Shown in pieces: positions 10,735-22,146 of a stretch of 64,000 bases of DNA. The position numbers and the translations under genes were made by a program. The notes below the pieces were generated by a model, which saw only the letters and a program-made list of their open reading frames with translations, had not been told where the DNA came from and did not search any database. Within the stretch, counting starts at the first letter, position 1. Every line of letters begins with the position of its first letter. The stretch lies in NCBI GenBank assembly GCA_964017065.1, contig OZ024790.1, positions 5,135,294 to 5,199,293 on the forward strand, read 5' to 3'. The DNA comes from Haliclona indistincta (taxonomy: Eukaryota; Porifera; Demospongiae; Haplosclerida; Chalinidae).

Positions 10735-13350
10735 ATGTCCTCGGCTGCTGGTAAGTCACTGGTGTAGTGTTTGTTACTAGTAATGTTGTCTTCCTCGTAT
10801 AGTGAACGGTCTGTCCGCTCGACGTCGCTATGTATCAGAAACAGCTACACGTGGCGATGGTTAGCATAGCACAGGTTGTAGCTTGGGTGATCCTCTCTCC
10901 TCTTCAGCCATTCCTCACCAACTGCTAGCTAAGATTGACCAGGTCCTCTCACTAGCTCACACACACAACCTCCCTACAGTTACACCCACTCAAGTACTCA
11001 ACCATCTTGACCTTGCCTACCAATATGGTCGACTGGTCCCACACACACCAGCACTGGACGGGTATGGCAGAGCTTTCAAGAGCTACTTGGATAGTTTAGT
11101 GGAGGGAGAGGAAGACAAGACGAGAGAGGAGTTGGAGAAATGTGAACAGTGCTCAGGTAGACATCAAAATGCTCGATGCTTGTTACAACTTGTTTACAAG
11201 TTTGTTCAAAAAAATTGTTGTCAAGATTAGATTTGTTTATTGCAAAATTAAAATAATTGAGCAACCAATTATCATCTACTTACAGAGGAGGCTGTTGAAG
11301 AAGCTGTGAGGAACTGTGAGCTGGTGAAGAGGAGAGAGCAGAAGGAAGAGGATACAGTGACTCTTGAGGAACTAGAGAAGCAACGTGTTGAGGCATTGAC
11401 GATAGTTGAGAAGGAGAGGGAGATTGTGGAGCAGGAGAGAGCTGTGTATGAGAGTATTGCGGACAAGATCAGTAAGAGACACACGCCACACAATAATTAT
11501 ACTGATGTATTAATGTACTCACACAGAGAAACTCAAGAGTGATTTACATGATGCCATGTGCATTTTCAATGTGGAGTTCACAGTGACAATGACTGAACTG
11601 AAGACAAAGAGGTTCACTAACCTAGGGAGACAGGAGCAGCTGAGTGAGAGGATATGGCGTCTTAAGAACAGTGTGATAGAGCAACGAGTAGAGGAAACAG
11701 AAGTGAGAGAAACATTGACAAAGACCAGGTCAGAGTTGAATAAGTTAGAAGATCGATGGAGAACACTGTCGTCATTGATCGTTCATGAGCAACACTGGAT
11801 TGATACAATAGGCAAGGTGAGTGGGTGGGTGTGGCTATAGCTGATCATGACTCGTTTCTTTCTCATAGAAGTGCTATGATGTGTTCTCAGAGCTCAATAC
11901 TGCAGACCAGGACGCACACTTAGAGGCAGCCATCAGTATCTTGGACACTATGGAAGGTGTGGCTAGCTGAGACACTATACTAGCATGTACTGTGATGGTC
12001 TGTTCAGAGTGTATACAGCTAGTCACAGAGGATGCAGTCAACAAGAAGAGGCGTGGCCTTGAGGAGGGACAACAGGAATGGAGTGATGTGAAGCTACAGT
12101 ACTTGCTACAGCTACGACACTCCATTGTAACGTGTGTGTGCATACACAAGATGAGAAATGAGGAAAGCAGTGAGAGTCATGATAAGGTACCAACCCTACT
12201 CACCCTGCCTGCTGCACTGTCTCTCTCTATTATCAGAGACTGGGTGAGCTATTTGAGGAGCTATCAGTCGTCAGTGATCAGATACACTCACTCAACCCTC
12301 TCATTGAACTGGTCACAGTAGAGACTGTTTGTGAGTCAACAAATGCATTTACACTGTCGACTTTTATTATTTTGCACAATTAGATCGTCGTATGCAGAAC
12401 GCTAAACAGGCCTATTGCAAAACGTTCTCCGATGATCATGTTCAAGTGGCTGAGAACAATACTCAGCATGGAGATTGTCAGATAGTGCTAATGGAGGAGG
12501 ATGGACTTGCAGAGGAAGACCAGGTTGAATTGGAGAATGAGAATCAACTAAACAATGACAAAGAAATAGAGAAATACCAGTGCCCTGACTTTCCTGTAAG
12601 TAAATTTTTATAGTGTGATCGTGATGCCTTTGTATTATCTAATAGACTGGTTGTAGTGAACCAAGTGATGTTGGTGTGGCTATGAGTCATCATGTGGTAG
12701 AGGAAAAAGTGACAGGAGAAGTCCAAGATATTTCGGTGGAAGAGAATGAGTCCGAGAGTGAGGACAAAGATTTTGATGAAGAGGTAGGCAGTGTTTTTTC
12801 TTTGCTTCTTTATCGTTCCTAATAATCTATTGCACAACAGCAGATTACCACTGACCACACCCAAACAGTGGATACAGAAGAACCTGTTGATGCAGTAAGG
12901 TCTGAACCATCCGAGGAAGGTTGTTCATCTCAATCTCTTTCAAGCAAGTCGCACCAGAGCCCACACTGCCCTTACTCTGCAACAAAGCATCGAGTCTTAA
13001 AACTTCACATCCGTCCTTACTCCTTCAGTAGACAAACGCACATTCAATCAGTAACTGATCAAGTTAAAACCAAATGTCGAACTGGTTGTCTCCAAACCAA
13101 GAGGTTGCACCAATGCCCACACTGTTCCTATTCTACCAAATGGGCTGGCGATTTGACAAAACACATTCGTACCCATACTGGAGAGAAACCATACTCATGC
13201 ACAGAATGTGATAAGTGCTTTAATCAGCTTTCAAATCTCCACAAACATATCAGAACTCACACTGGAGAGAAACCATACTCATGCAAGGAATGTGGGTGGA
13301 GCTTTACTACATCCTCAAACTGCAGTAGACACATGAGTAGAATGCATTGA
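10735..13350 (+). CDS. C2H2 zinc-finger protein 2, three-finger member
   Basis: Eleven exons predict about 672 aa. Exon 1 is ATGTCCTCGGCTGCTG followed by GTAAGT, giving an N terminus [18 protein letters not shown]. The helical module, coiled coil and exon phases match gene 1, but the acidic region is a different type encoded by two exons (12384-12595 and 12646-12783) beginning [15 protein letters not shown], shared with genes 3 and 6. Fingers are a degenerate N-terminal one, then CPHC-, CTEC- and CKEC-type C2H2 fingers ending HMSRMH. The intron after exon 3 is about 125 bp, longer than the usual 50. Probably a nuclear DNA-binding protein. Its counterpart in the second block is the damaged gene 5. 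Confidence 0.83.
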
Positions 13351-13972
13351 ACTGGTCGTGTTATGATGTTATGTTATGCATGTTATGATGTTGTGCATAA
13401 GGAGCAGACAGAAAGAAGTGAGGGAGTGAATGAGCAAATGAAGTGAAAGCTACACTCACCAGCTGAACAGAGAAGCATACTTCCAGCTGATAATGAATGG
13501 ATTGGCTAGAAGAGCTAAAAGCAGACCATCGAATAAGTCAGCAAGCCAGATGCTAGTCTTCTGTCTAAATAGTTTACAGCTGAAATAGTATGTACATTGT
13601 GAGTTTAGACAATAAGTCAGGAGTACCTTACTTTAAAATTTCAAATTTGCGTGCCAAATAGAGGCATACACGTCACATCCATATTCACCTCCTCAAAAGA
13701 GAAGAGTACCCCAAATGGCGAGTACATGTCTTCCACTGAAAGTTGCAGTACTCAGTTAAACAGATCTGGTCTGTCTAGCTCGTGTGTAGGATAGTCCCTT
13801 AGGACGTTCTTGAAGGTAGACAGGTACAATAGCAGGGTTGTACGTACAGTACATGCCAGACTGTTTGAAATTCTGACTTCTACTGTATATTTACTGCACT
13901 CACTACTACTAATATAACAAGAGTTTACTTTTTTTAATGTCAGTTTTTGAATCCGCATTGTTCCCATTTGTC
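13351..13972. other. Spacer between zinc-finger genes 2 and 3
   Basis: Resembles 5.10-5.64 kb and 32.08-32.67 kb. Contains a second, older-looking promoter/first-exon relic near 13640-13745. No independent gene. Confidence 0.45.
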
Positions 13973-13989
13973 TTTAAATTTTCGCGCGC
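13973..13989 (+). promoter_or_regulatory. E2F-like GCGCGC box, zinc-finger gene 3
   Basis: TTTAAATTTTCGCGCGC about 90 bp before the ATG at 14080; identical to the gene 1 box. Confidence 0.45.
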
Positions 13990-14079
13990 TAGATGAAAAG
14001 AAATGACACGCCCATAAACACGTGTGCGCATCCGAGTCAGTTGAGTGACGGCTACATGTACTGGCACCTTAGATCTTAG

Positions 14080-16782
14080 ATGTCTTCCACTGCACGTTGT
14101 GAGTCTACCTGGTGTATGGTGTTACTAGTAATGTTGTCTTCCTCGTGTAGTGAATGATCTGTCCGCTCGACGCCGCTATGTATCAGAAACAGCTACACGT
14201 GGCGATGGTTAGCATAGCTCAGGTTGTAGCTTGGGTGATCCTCTCTCCTCTTCAGCCATTCCTCACCAACTGCTAGCCAAGATTGACCAGGTCCTCTCAC
14301 TAGCTCATACTCACAACCTCCCTACGGTTACACCCACTCAAGTACTCAACCATCTTGACCTTGCTTACCAATATGGTCGACTGGTCCCACACACACCAGC
14401 ACTGGACGAGTATGGTACAGCTTACAAGAGCTACTTGGATAGTTTAGCAGAGGAAGACAGGACGACAGAGGAGTTGGAGAAATGTGAACAATGCTCAGGT
14501 ACAGCATCATGTTATAATCAGCTCATGATGTCCCCTCTCGATCCTTTCAGAGAAGGCAGTTGAAGAAGCTGTGAGGAACTGTGAGCTGGTGAAGAGGAGA
14601 GAGCAGAAGGAAGAGGATAAAGTGACTCTTGAGGAACTAGAGAAGCAACGTGTTGAAGCATTGAATCTAGTGGAGAAGGAGAGGGAGATTGTGGAGCAGG
14701 AGAGAGCTGTGTATGAGAGTATTGCAGACAAGATCAGTAAGAGACACATGTCTCACAATATACTGATGTATTAATGTACTTGCACAGAGAAACTCAAGAG
14801 TGATTTACATGATGCCATGTGCACTTTCAATGTGGAGTTCACAGCGACAATGACTGAATTGAAGAAAAAGAGCTTCAATAACCTTAGGAGACAGGAGCAG
14901 CTGAGTGAGAGGATATGGCATCTGGAGAACAGTGTGATAGAGCAACGAGTAGAGGAAACAGAAGTGAGAGAAACATTGATAAAGTCCAGGTCAGAGTTGA
15001 AGGAGTTAGAGGATCGATGGAGAACACTGTCGTCATTGATCGATCATGAGCAGCACTGGATTGATACAATAGGCAAGGTGAGTGAGTGGGTGTGGCTATA
15101 GTTGATCATGACTCGTTTCTTTCTCATAGAAGTGCTATGATGTGTTCTCAGAGCTCAATACTGCAGACCAGGACACACACTTAGAGGCAGCCATCAGTAT
15201 CTTGGACACTATGGAAGGTGTGGCTAGCTGAGACACTATACTAGCATGTACTGTGATGGTCTGTTCAGAGTGTATACAGCTAGTCACAGAGGATGCAGTC
15301 AACAAGAAGAGGCGTGGCCTTGAGGAGCAGCACCAGGAGTGGAGTGATTTGAGGCTACAGTACTTGCTACAGCTGCGATACTCCATTGTAACGTGCGTGT
15401 GCATACACAAGATGAGAGATGAGGAAAGCAGTGAGAGTCATGATAAGGTACCAACCCTACTCACCCTGCCTGCTGCACTGTCTCTCTCTATTATCAGAGA
15501 CAGGGTGAGCTATTTGAGGAGCTATCAGTCGTCAGTGATCAGATACACTCACTCAACCCTCTCATTGAACTGGTCACAGTAGAGACTGTTTGTGAGTCAA
15601 CGAATGCATTTACACTGTCGGCTTTAAATATTTTGCACAATTAGATCGTCGTATGCAGAACGCTAAACAGGCCTATTGCAAAACGTTCTCCGATGATCAT
15701 GAGTATCAACAAAACAATGATGAGAAATACCAGTGCCCTCACTTTCCTGTAAGTACATGTATAGTGTGATCGTGATGCCTTTGTGTTATCTAATAGACTA
15801 GTTATAGTGAAGCCGGTGATGTGGGTGTGGCTATGAGTCATGAGGTGGTGACGGAAGAGGACATAGTGACAGAAGAAGTCCAAGATATGTCGGTAGAAGA
15901 GAATGAGTCAGTGAGTGAGGACTGGAATGAGTCCGAGAGTGAGGACAAAGAGTTTGATGAAGAGGTAGGCAGTGTTTTTGCTTTTCTTCTTATCGTTCGT
16001 AATAATCTATTGTACAACAGCAGATTACCACTGACCACACCCAAACAGTGGATGCAAAAGAACCTGTTGATGCAGTAAGGTCTGAACCATCTGAGGAAGG
16101 TTGTTCATCTCAATCTCTTTCAAGCAAGTCACACCAGAGCCCACACTGCCCTTACTCTGCAACAAAGCATCGAGTCTTAAAACGTCACATCCATTCTCTC
16201 TCAGTCAGTAGACAAACACACATTCAATCAGTAACTGATCAAGTTAAAGCCAAATGTCGAACTGGTCGTCTCCAAACCAAGAGGTTGCACCAATGCCCAC
16301 ACTGTTCCTACTCTACCAAACGGACTAACAATTTGACAAAACACATTCGTACCCATACTGGAGAGAAACCATACTCATGCACCGAATGTGGGAAGTGCTT
16401 CACTACGCTTTCAAGTCTCCGAGTTCATAATCGCATACATACTGGAGAGAAACCATACTCATGCACAGAATGTGAGAAGTGCTTCACTCAGCTTTCACAT
16501 CTCCAAGTACACATCCGAACTCACACTGGAAGGAAACCATACTCATGCACAGAATGTGGGAAATGCTTCACTATGCTTTCAAGTCTCCGAGTTCATAATC
16601 GCATACATACTGGAGAGAAACCATACTCATGCACAGAATGTGAGAAGTGCTACACTCAGCTTTCAGGTCTCAACAATCATATCAGAACTCACACTGGAGA
16701 GAAACCATACTCATGCAAGGAATGTGGGCGGAGCTTCAATCAATCTTCAAACTACAGTAGACACATGCGTACAATGCATTGA
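14080..16782 (+). CDS. C2H2 zinc-finger protein 3, six-finger member
   Basis: Eleven exons join in frame to about 729 aa, with the same module order as gene 1 and the two-exon acidic region of genes 2 and 6 (15645-15748, 15797-15964). The last exon (16021-16782) encodes a degenerate finger and six canonical C2H2 fingers with [16 protein letters not shown] linkers. Neighbouring fingers alternate between CTECGKCF and CTECEKCF types, a sign of pairwise duplication. The ORF stops at TGA 16780-16782, yet the same frame continues downstream into another finger (see next entry). Converges on the receptor gene at 17132. Confidence 0.85.
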
Positions 16783-16890
16783 ACTGGTCGTGTTATGTTA
16801 CATCAATGTCCTCATTGTTCCTATGTTACTAAATATAGCCCAGCGACTTTGCAACGACACATCCGTACTCACACCAGAGAGAAGCCATGA
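16783..16890 (+). pseudogene. Relic C-terminal zinc finger beyond the gene 3 stop
   Basis: In frame after the TGA the sequence reads [18 protein letters not shown] and onward through an intact C2H2 finger to its own TGA. Gene 7 encodes the same finger as part of the protein, with TCA (Ser) where this copy has TGA. So a nonsense change, or a Ser replacement the other way, separates the finger here. Confidence 0.75.
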
Positions 16891-17131
16891 GGTGTGGGAA
16901 GTACTTTTACTGAAAATTCCACTCAGTCTTAATATTTCCTTCAAAAAACTTTCTTAATTTTCTAGCTGTTGTTCTCACAATGAAGGAGTTGCGTAACACA
17001 AAATCGGCATCAACAGTACTGCTGTTTTCATACGAAGCCCAAAAGCACAATTATTATCAGATGCTGCATGATTTCAAGACAAAAATTTGTTATAGTACAA
17101 GTCAGTGTGGGTGGGTAGTGTATAGTGAAAG
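16891..17131. other. Convergent 3' spacer between gene 3 and receptor copy B
   Basis: Also found at 35.85-36.09 kb and, inverted, near 52.25-52.55 kb. Probably 3' UTRs of the two converging genes. Confidence 0.4.
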
Positions 17132-17380
17132 TCACACTCTTGGTGGAGGAAGTGGAGCGTAGGCTGGACATTGCTGTATAGCAAACACTTGTCTGGTAGC
17201 AACCTCATCACAGAGTGTGTCCGCCACTATGGGTGGTGCCATGAGACTGAGTGGGCTGGAGGACGGCTCACTGCAGCTGGCTGCTTCTTCTAGTTCCTTC
17301 TGTTTGCGCTTGGCGTTGATTTCAGCTGCAGCAGAGATTGACCAACAAGAGTGGTAAAGCAATACACATGAGAGTGATGT

Positions 17381-17419
17381 GATACAAACACTAGATCTTT
17401 GTGATCTAGTGTTTGTATC
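17381..17419. repeat. Perfect inverted repeat at an internal deletion junction
   Basis: GATACAAACACTAGATC, five bases, then its exact complement. Compared with copy C, the left arm is native sequence and the right arm begins where about 1.4 kb is missing. Confidence 0.85.
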
Positions 17420-18431
17420 AGCAGTGATATTGAAATGGTAGCTATAGTGCAGATGTCAGGAGCTGTGTATAAGAGGTCAGTTGTGGTTGTAGTGATGGTG
17501 GTGTTGCTTGCACCATCAGCAGAGGTGATGGTTATGGAGTAGTTAGGCACTCCAGCAATACTGAAAGGAGGTGTAAAGCTCAGCTGTAGAGCTGTACTAT
17601 TGTACTGGACCAGTTGTACATCTTTCACCACCTCAAGCCTCCCTATAAGAATGAGAAAAGATTCTGTAATAAGTGTGCATCATGTTACAGACCTTGGACT
17701 CTAAGATAAGCCAGCGAACTTGATCATGAGACAGTGTTTTCATTGAAAGGGAGTAACAAGCAGCCAATGTTGATGTTATCATTGATCTGTTGACCTAGAA
17801 CACTGAGCTGGTATGATGCTTGCAATGAGGATGAGTTGATGTCTGGCGTGTGAGGTGTGATGCCGTGGTCACTGAACTCATGGAGTCCTTTGCCATTGAT
17901 CTTCCAGTAGTTGCTGACTCCTGAGTCCGGTGTGAAGACACATGTGAACACAGCAACATCTCCATCACTGATATTCACTGATTGGGGCTGACTAACAAAT
18001 ACTGCAGAATGAATGAGACACATGTAGTAATGCATAACTTATCAAATTCAGTAGCACTGATTTCAATTCTGTTTACAGAATCCTTCTGTTCAGCTGAAGT
18101 ACATGTATTATGCTGTGGTATACACTAAAATTGTGGCTAATTCACTGAGTCTTTGTGATGGTGCTCAGCCTGGGCTGTACTGCGCGAGGTGTGTCAACGT
18201 GCATGCAGTGTACCTAGAGTAGTTTCGGATGTCACGACAAAGAAGCCGTCAAGTAGAACGACAAGGAACAGGGCGGATTTTCGCAGTCTATCTCAATGCA
18301 GAGCGCCTAGTAGCTGTAGGCTCGGTGTGTGATTATATTACAGATGTAGATTGTCAGGACACCAGCTTATATTTTCCACAGAATGAGATCACATGAATAT
18401 CATTATACGAGTAATAATTTATTTATATTAC

Positions 18432-18677
18432 TACTGGTACAAGGCTGTTCAGATTAGTGAGGGTCTACTGTAGCTACTGGTACAAGGCTGTTCAGATTAG
18501 TGAGGGTCTACTGTAGCTACTGGTTCAAGGCTGTTCAGATTAGTGAGGGTCTACTGTAGCTACTGGTACGGGCCAGGCTGTTCAGATTAGTGAGGGTCTA
18601 CTGTAGCTACTGGTACAAGGCTGTTCAGATTAGTGAGGGTCTACTGTAGCTACTGGTACAAGGCTGTTCAGATTAGT
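18432..18677. repeat. 43-bp minisatellite, about 5.7 copies
   Basis: Unit begins TACTGGTACAAGGCTGTTCA and ends TAGC. One unit has a 6-bp insertion. It lies in an intron of receptor copy B; copy A has only about 1.5 units at 3.93-3.99 kb. Direct repeats without spacers, so not CRISPR. Confidence 0.9.
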
Positions 18678-18989
18678 GTATATTTTTATATATGCTTACT
18701 TGAAGCAGCTGCTACTATTGAAGCATTGGTCACAGTCCCATTCCCAGGAGGGGCACGTGCCCATACTGACACACTGTATTCGGATTCATTAGCTGGTAGA
18801 GCAGTGAGGTTGAACACCACACTGAGATCAACCGTCACTCCGCTCTCAACTATCGTGTCATTCAGTCTCAGCTCATAATAGTAGTCAGTAACTTTTAGTC
18901 CTTACGAGTAGGGAGAGAGCCACCAACCACACGATGATGTGAGCGGGGTTACTAGAGTAGATCAAGTTAGTGACAGCACTAACATTACC

Positions 18990-18990
<1 letters not shown>

Positions 18991-19020
<30 letters not shown>

Positions 19021-19025
19021 GGGAG
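18991..19025 (+). repeat. GA-rich simple repeat
   Basis: GAGAGA with interspersed GGGAGA, in an intron of receptor copy B. Confidence 0.85.
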
Positions 19026-19607
19026 AGTACGTAGCTGTAGTATCGCGTTTGAGCATTGCTAGGCAAAATCAATACGTAGGCTTCTCCACAAATGAAAGAT
19101 AAACTTGCTGGAGCAGTTTTAGCTTCATACGCTTCACACAACTAAATAAAAATTGTAAAAATTCGATTGTGCTTAGTATTCACATGTAGCCCTTAGCGTC
19201 GACAGTAAACACCACTTGACACAAGAGAGAGATAATCAGTATACACACTGACCATAGACATTGTGTATAATAGGTTGTGTGTTGAAGCACTTATCAATAC
19301 AAGACACCACTATCACACAGTAAGAACTGACTGACTCACTGACCTACAGTGTAGACTTTAAATTCTGCAGAATTGAGCAGATGTTGTCCACTGTTGTCTC
19401 TTCCTTGCAGCGTCATTGTAGCGTTGTTGAACTCCTCAGTTATAGATGAAACATGGAATATGTGCATTCCACCAGAGAAAGTTGGAATGTGGAATACTGG
19501 TTGCTTATTACGAAACATGGTGATAACTTCACAGCCATTGGTAGCTTTGAACATTATGGTAAGATTACCATTCAGCCATACTGTCTGATAGGATACATGT
19601 CCAAAGA

Positions 19608-19935
19608 CTGCAAATAAAGTGATAAAAGATACAGAAGTTACTCAGTGACCAGGTTAAAGTACATGCAGTAATTACATTAATTGCGGAGATGAGCAGATGA
19701 ACTCATATAATTGTTGGGCAATACACTCACTACAGGAGATTCTGCCATGCATTGACAAGACTTGTATAGTAGCAATGTCAGAAACCATATATATTTTCTC
19801 CATATCAATTGATTAAGTCATGGCACAACAGCTATCCTGTCTCCAGTGAACAACATACAAGCTGTTTGATCGTTCACAGGGCAAGTTAACATGCTAAAGC
19901 TGAATTTTGTTACTGTTTCTTTGTAAAATCATGCA
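19608..19935. other. Spacer upstream of receptor copy B
   Basis: Only this copy is present in the window. A signal-peptide exon for the receptor would be expected hereabouts but I could not identify one. Confidence 0.35.
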
Positions 19936-20434
19936 TTCTATGGACACAACAACTCATGTAATGATGTCATATCAAACTACCAGGTATGCATAACACCATT
20001 GTAGCTATAGTGTTGATAGTGTCTCTCTAGTCATCTGTACTCTATTCTGCTGACTGCTTTGGTGAGGTGCTGTGTTGGGATTTGAGAGCAATCAAGAACT
20101 GTGGTAGCTGGGACCTTGGGTCTCTACCTATCAATTAACTAGCTATTGATCCTACTGGTATGTGATTGTGTGTGAGTCATACAGTAACGATTGTGTGTCT
20201 TAGACTCAGTGTTAGCCTGTGGCTCTGGCAGTGGTGCTGTCATGATGATAGACAAACAATCAGGAAAGGTGCACTCAACCACTTGCTCAACTTGCTAGCT
20301 GAAGTGATGATTGTCTGCAGGTCTCTAATCTGGATAGTGCTACTGGCAGTGTTGAGTCACTGTTGTTCAGTCATTCAGCTGATATGCTATACACATCAGG
20401 AACAGATAATGGAACAGTGGTAGTATGGCAGTGA
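19936..20434 (+). pseudogene. WD40-repeat protein, C-terminal fragment
   Basis: Four small exons join in frame across introns of about 47-105 bp: about 19936-19982 (FYGHNNSCNDVISNYQ), 20030 onward (VLYSADCFGEVLCWDLRAIK), about 20205-20268 (SVLACGSGSGAVMMIDKQSG) and 20322-20434 (DNGTVVVWQ then stop). GH, SAD..G.V..WDLR and DNGTVVVWQ are classic WD40 blade features. The final intron is 53 bp and in phase. No upstream blades are found, and in-frame stops precede the first exon, so the gene is probably truncated by the duplication boundary. It could be a 5'-incomplete functional gene; the family member was not identified. Confidence 0.5.
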
Positions 20435-20535
20435 ACAACACACTAGTAGCAAGATAGAGATATCTAGATCATGCAGTCAATTTGTGGCATTGTACACTAG
20501 AAAAAATAATTATACCTCATTCAAATTAATAGTAA

Positions 20536-21923
20536 CTACTGTTCTTGCTTTGCTACACTTTCTTTGACAGCAGTCAGAGCAGCCTTGTACTGTTCTTGAT
20601 AAGATTGCAGCTGTTCCTCTGTTCCCTTCTCCTTTTTAATCTTCTCTCTACCAACTGATTGTAATATCTTAGAGAAATGAGGCACCTGGATCGATAACAG
20701 CAACGTAAACACTACGATGAACATTGAATTACTTACTCACCTGATCAGGGATCAGTAGTGTATATGCCACACCCTCTTGCCCTGCCCTTGCTGTTCTGCC
20801 TACTCTGTGCTGGCATGTGCAGTAATGAGGTGGGGGTGGTAGTTTATGACACACTGAACACCATCAATATCCACTCCTCGTGTCATGCTGTCCGAACAGA
20901 TTAGAACCTGCAGAACCAAGCCAGTAAGTAAGAACGGTGAAACATCTAGTGTAATAATATTAACCTCGGTCTTCCCTGCAATGAAATCCTTCAAAATCTT
21001 TCATCGTTTACTCAGTTTAGTGTTTACTGCTATTTCCATAACACCAGTTGGTCCCTTGTACTGCTGGAGTAGGAGGCACAGTCTATGAGCCGTCTCCCGT
21101 GACTCAGTGAAACACAACACATGCGACCATTTCTCTAACAAGTATGTTGTATTCCTTGAGGGTAGAAGGGATCGATGACTGTCCAATGATGTCGCCGTGC
21201 ACATCTTTCGATACAGTAAATAGTACTGGATAGTGGAGATGAAGGAGTGACAGGTGTTCAGGATCGAAGGAGAGAGTCGCAGAAAATAACAGCTTCTGAA
21301 GGCAGACAGTATGAGTGGATGAAGGAGGAGAGTTTTGAGTTGAGGTACAAGTGTTGAGCAAAGTGAAGACAAGGAGTGAGCTAATGTGGAAGAAGCTAAC
21401 AGTGAAGAAAACAGATGGGGAGGTGGTGCTGGAGGCTGGTTTACACTGTCTAACAGAAGATCGATGGAGCTAACCGTGATAGTGCTGTTCGAACAATCGA
21501 TCAGCCTCGTCAATGACAAGATAGCGCAGATCAGTCAGACTAAAGAGAGGAGTGTGATGAAGATTGTGGCTCAGTCTGCCAGGAGTAGCTACCAGTATGT
21601 GTACTCTGCTGCATGGAGGAATGTTACTGACATCCACTAACATATCCTCTTGAACAGATTGTTGACCCGATATCACTCCTACCCTGACTCGAGTACCTTT
21701 TGCAACACTCTCGAAAACCCTCTTCTTTCTCTTCCATTTATTTTCCATATCTTTTTCGTAACTCAGTTTTTCATCTTCATCATCTTTGTGCTGTTCTTCT
21801 AAAATCGTTTCATCAATTGCCATTTTTCTTTTTTGTCATTTTGGATATTTTTCCTTTTTCTTGAGGCCCTCCTCTGTTCTGCCAGCAGGTTTACATCTGC
21901 TAGAGTCAACCCACTCCTCTTCA
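20536..21923 (-). pseudogene. DDX51/Dbp6-like DEAD-box helicase, internally deleted
   Basis: Minus strand from ATG 21923 (MKRSGLTLADVNLLAEQRR) to TAG 20536. Recognisable helicase motifs in order: VATPGRL (Ib), VIDEADR (II), LLFSATL (III), SHVLCFTESR (IV), ICSDSMTRGVDIDGV (V) and HRVGRTARAG (VI), then a C-terminal extension typical of DDX51, an RNA helicase of large-ribosomal-subunit assembly in the nucleolus. The Q motif, the Walker A motif I and motif Ia are absent: an acidic/basic N-terminal segment runs straight into VFESVAKG just before motif Ib. A frameshift follows the N-terminal 40 residues and another lies between motifs V and VI. Without Walker A it cannot bind ATP normally. Damaged copy; a complete paralogue is expected elsewhere. 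Confidence 0.7.
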
Positions 21924-22146
21924 TTTTGCGACGACACGTGTGCTGACCGTAATTAAAGTAATATTGAAAAGAAAAGGGCGCGCCGGGTTAAAATTTTGAA
22001 GTTGAACGAATGAACGTAACCGGGAAGAACACAACTCGCTCTTCTGCAGCCCTCTAGCTTGCTCCACTCATTGTCTATCCTTTAAGGTAGTATTTTTCGT
22101 TTTTTTAATTCTGTGGTTACACTTTTGCCTGTTTTCTCTCAGCAGA
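21924..22146. promoter_or_regulatory. Divergent promoter region, helicase-like / TRAIP-like genes
   Basis: 223 bp separate two divergent ATGs. It holds GGGCGCGCCGGGTTAAAA near 21977, reminiscent of the GCGCGC boxes before the zinc-finger genes. Role inferred from layout only. Confidence 0.35.

Larger units (their letters stand above)
17132..19607 (-). pseudogene. Ig/fibronectin-III receptor, copy B (membrane exon lost)
   Basis: Keeps the 5' exons missing from copies A and C: an Ig-like domain (about 19607-19340; ...MHIFHVSSITEEFNNATM), an Fn3-like exon (about 18895-18695; ends SVSVWARAPPGNGTVTNAS), an Ig exon with C..W..C pattern (about 18005-17710), an Fn3 exon (about 17645-17420), then a tail exon ending in YAPLPPPRV and a stop at 17132-17134. 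The second extracellular domain, cysteine domain and transmembrane exon are deleted; the junction is a 17-bp inverted repeat at 17381-17419. In the tail, the Tyr of the LYDEVA motif of copy C is Cys. Without a membrane exon it could at most yield a soluble form. The upstream start was not found. Confidence 0.55.

Noticed and set aside
18432..18677. CRISPR-like regular repeats
   Set aside because: Units are directly adjacent without unique spacers, in a eukaryotic intron.
20166..20423. 85-aa ORF in one frame across the WD40 region
   Set aside because: Reads through a 53-bp intron in the wrong frame; the spliced frame gives WD40 motifs instead.
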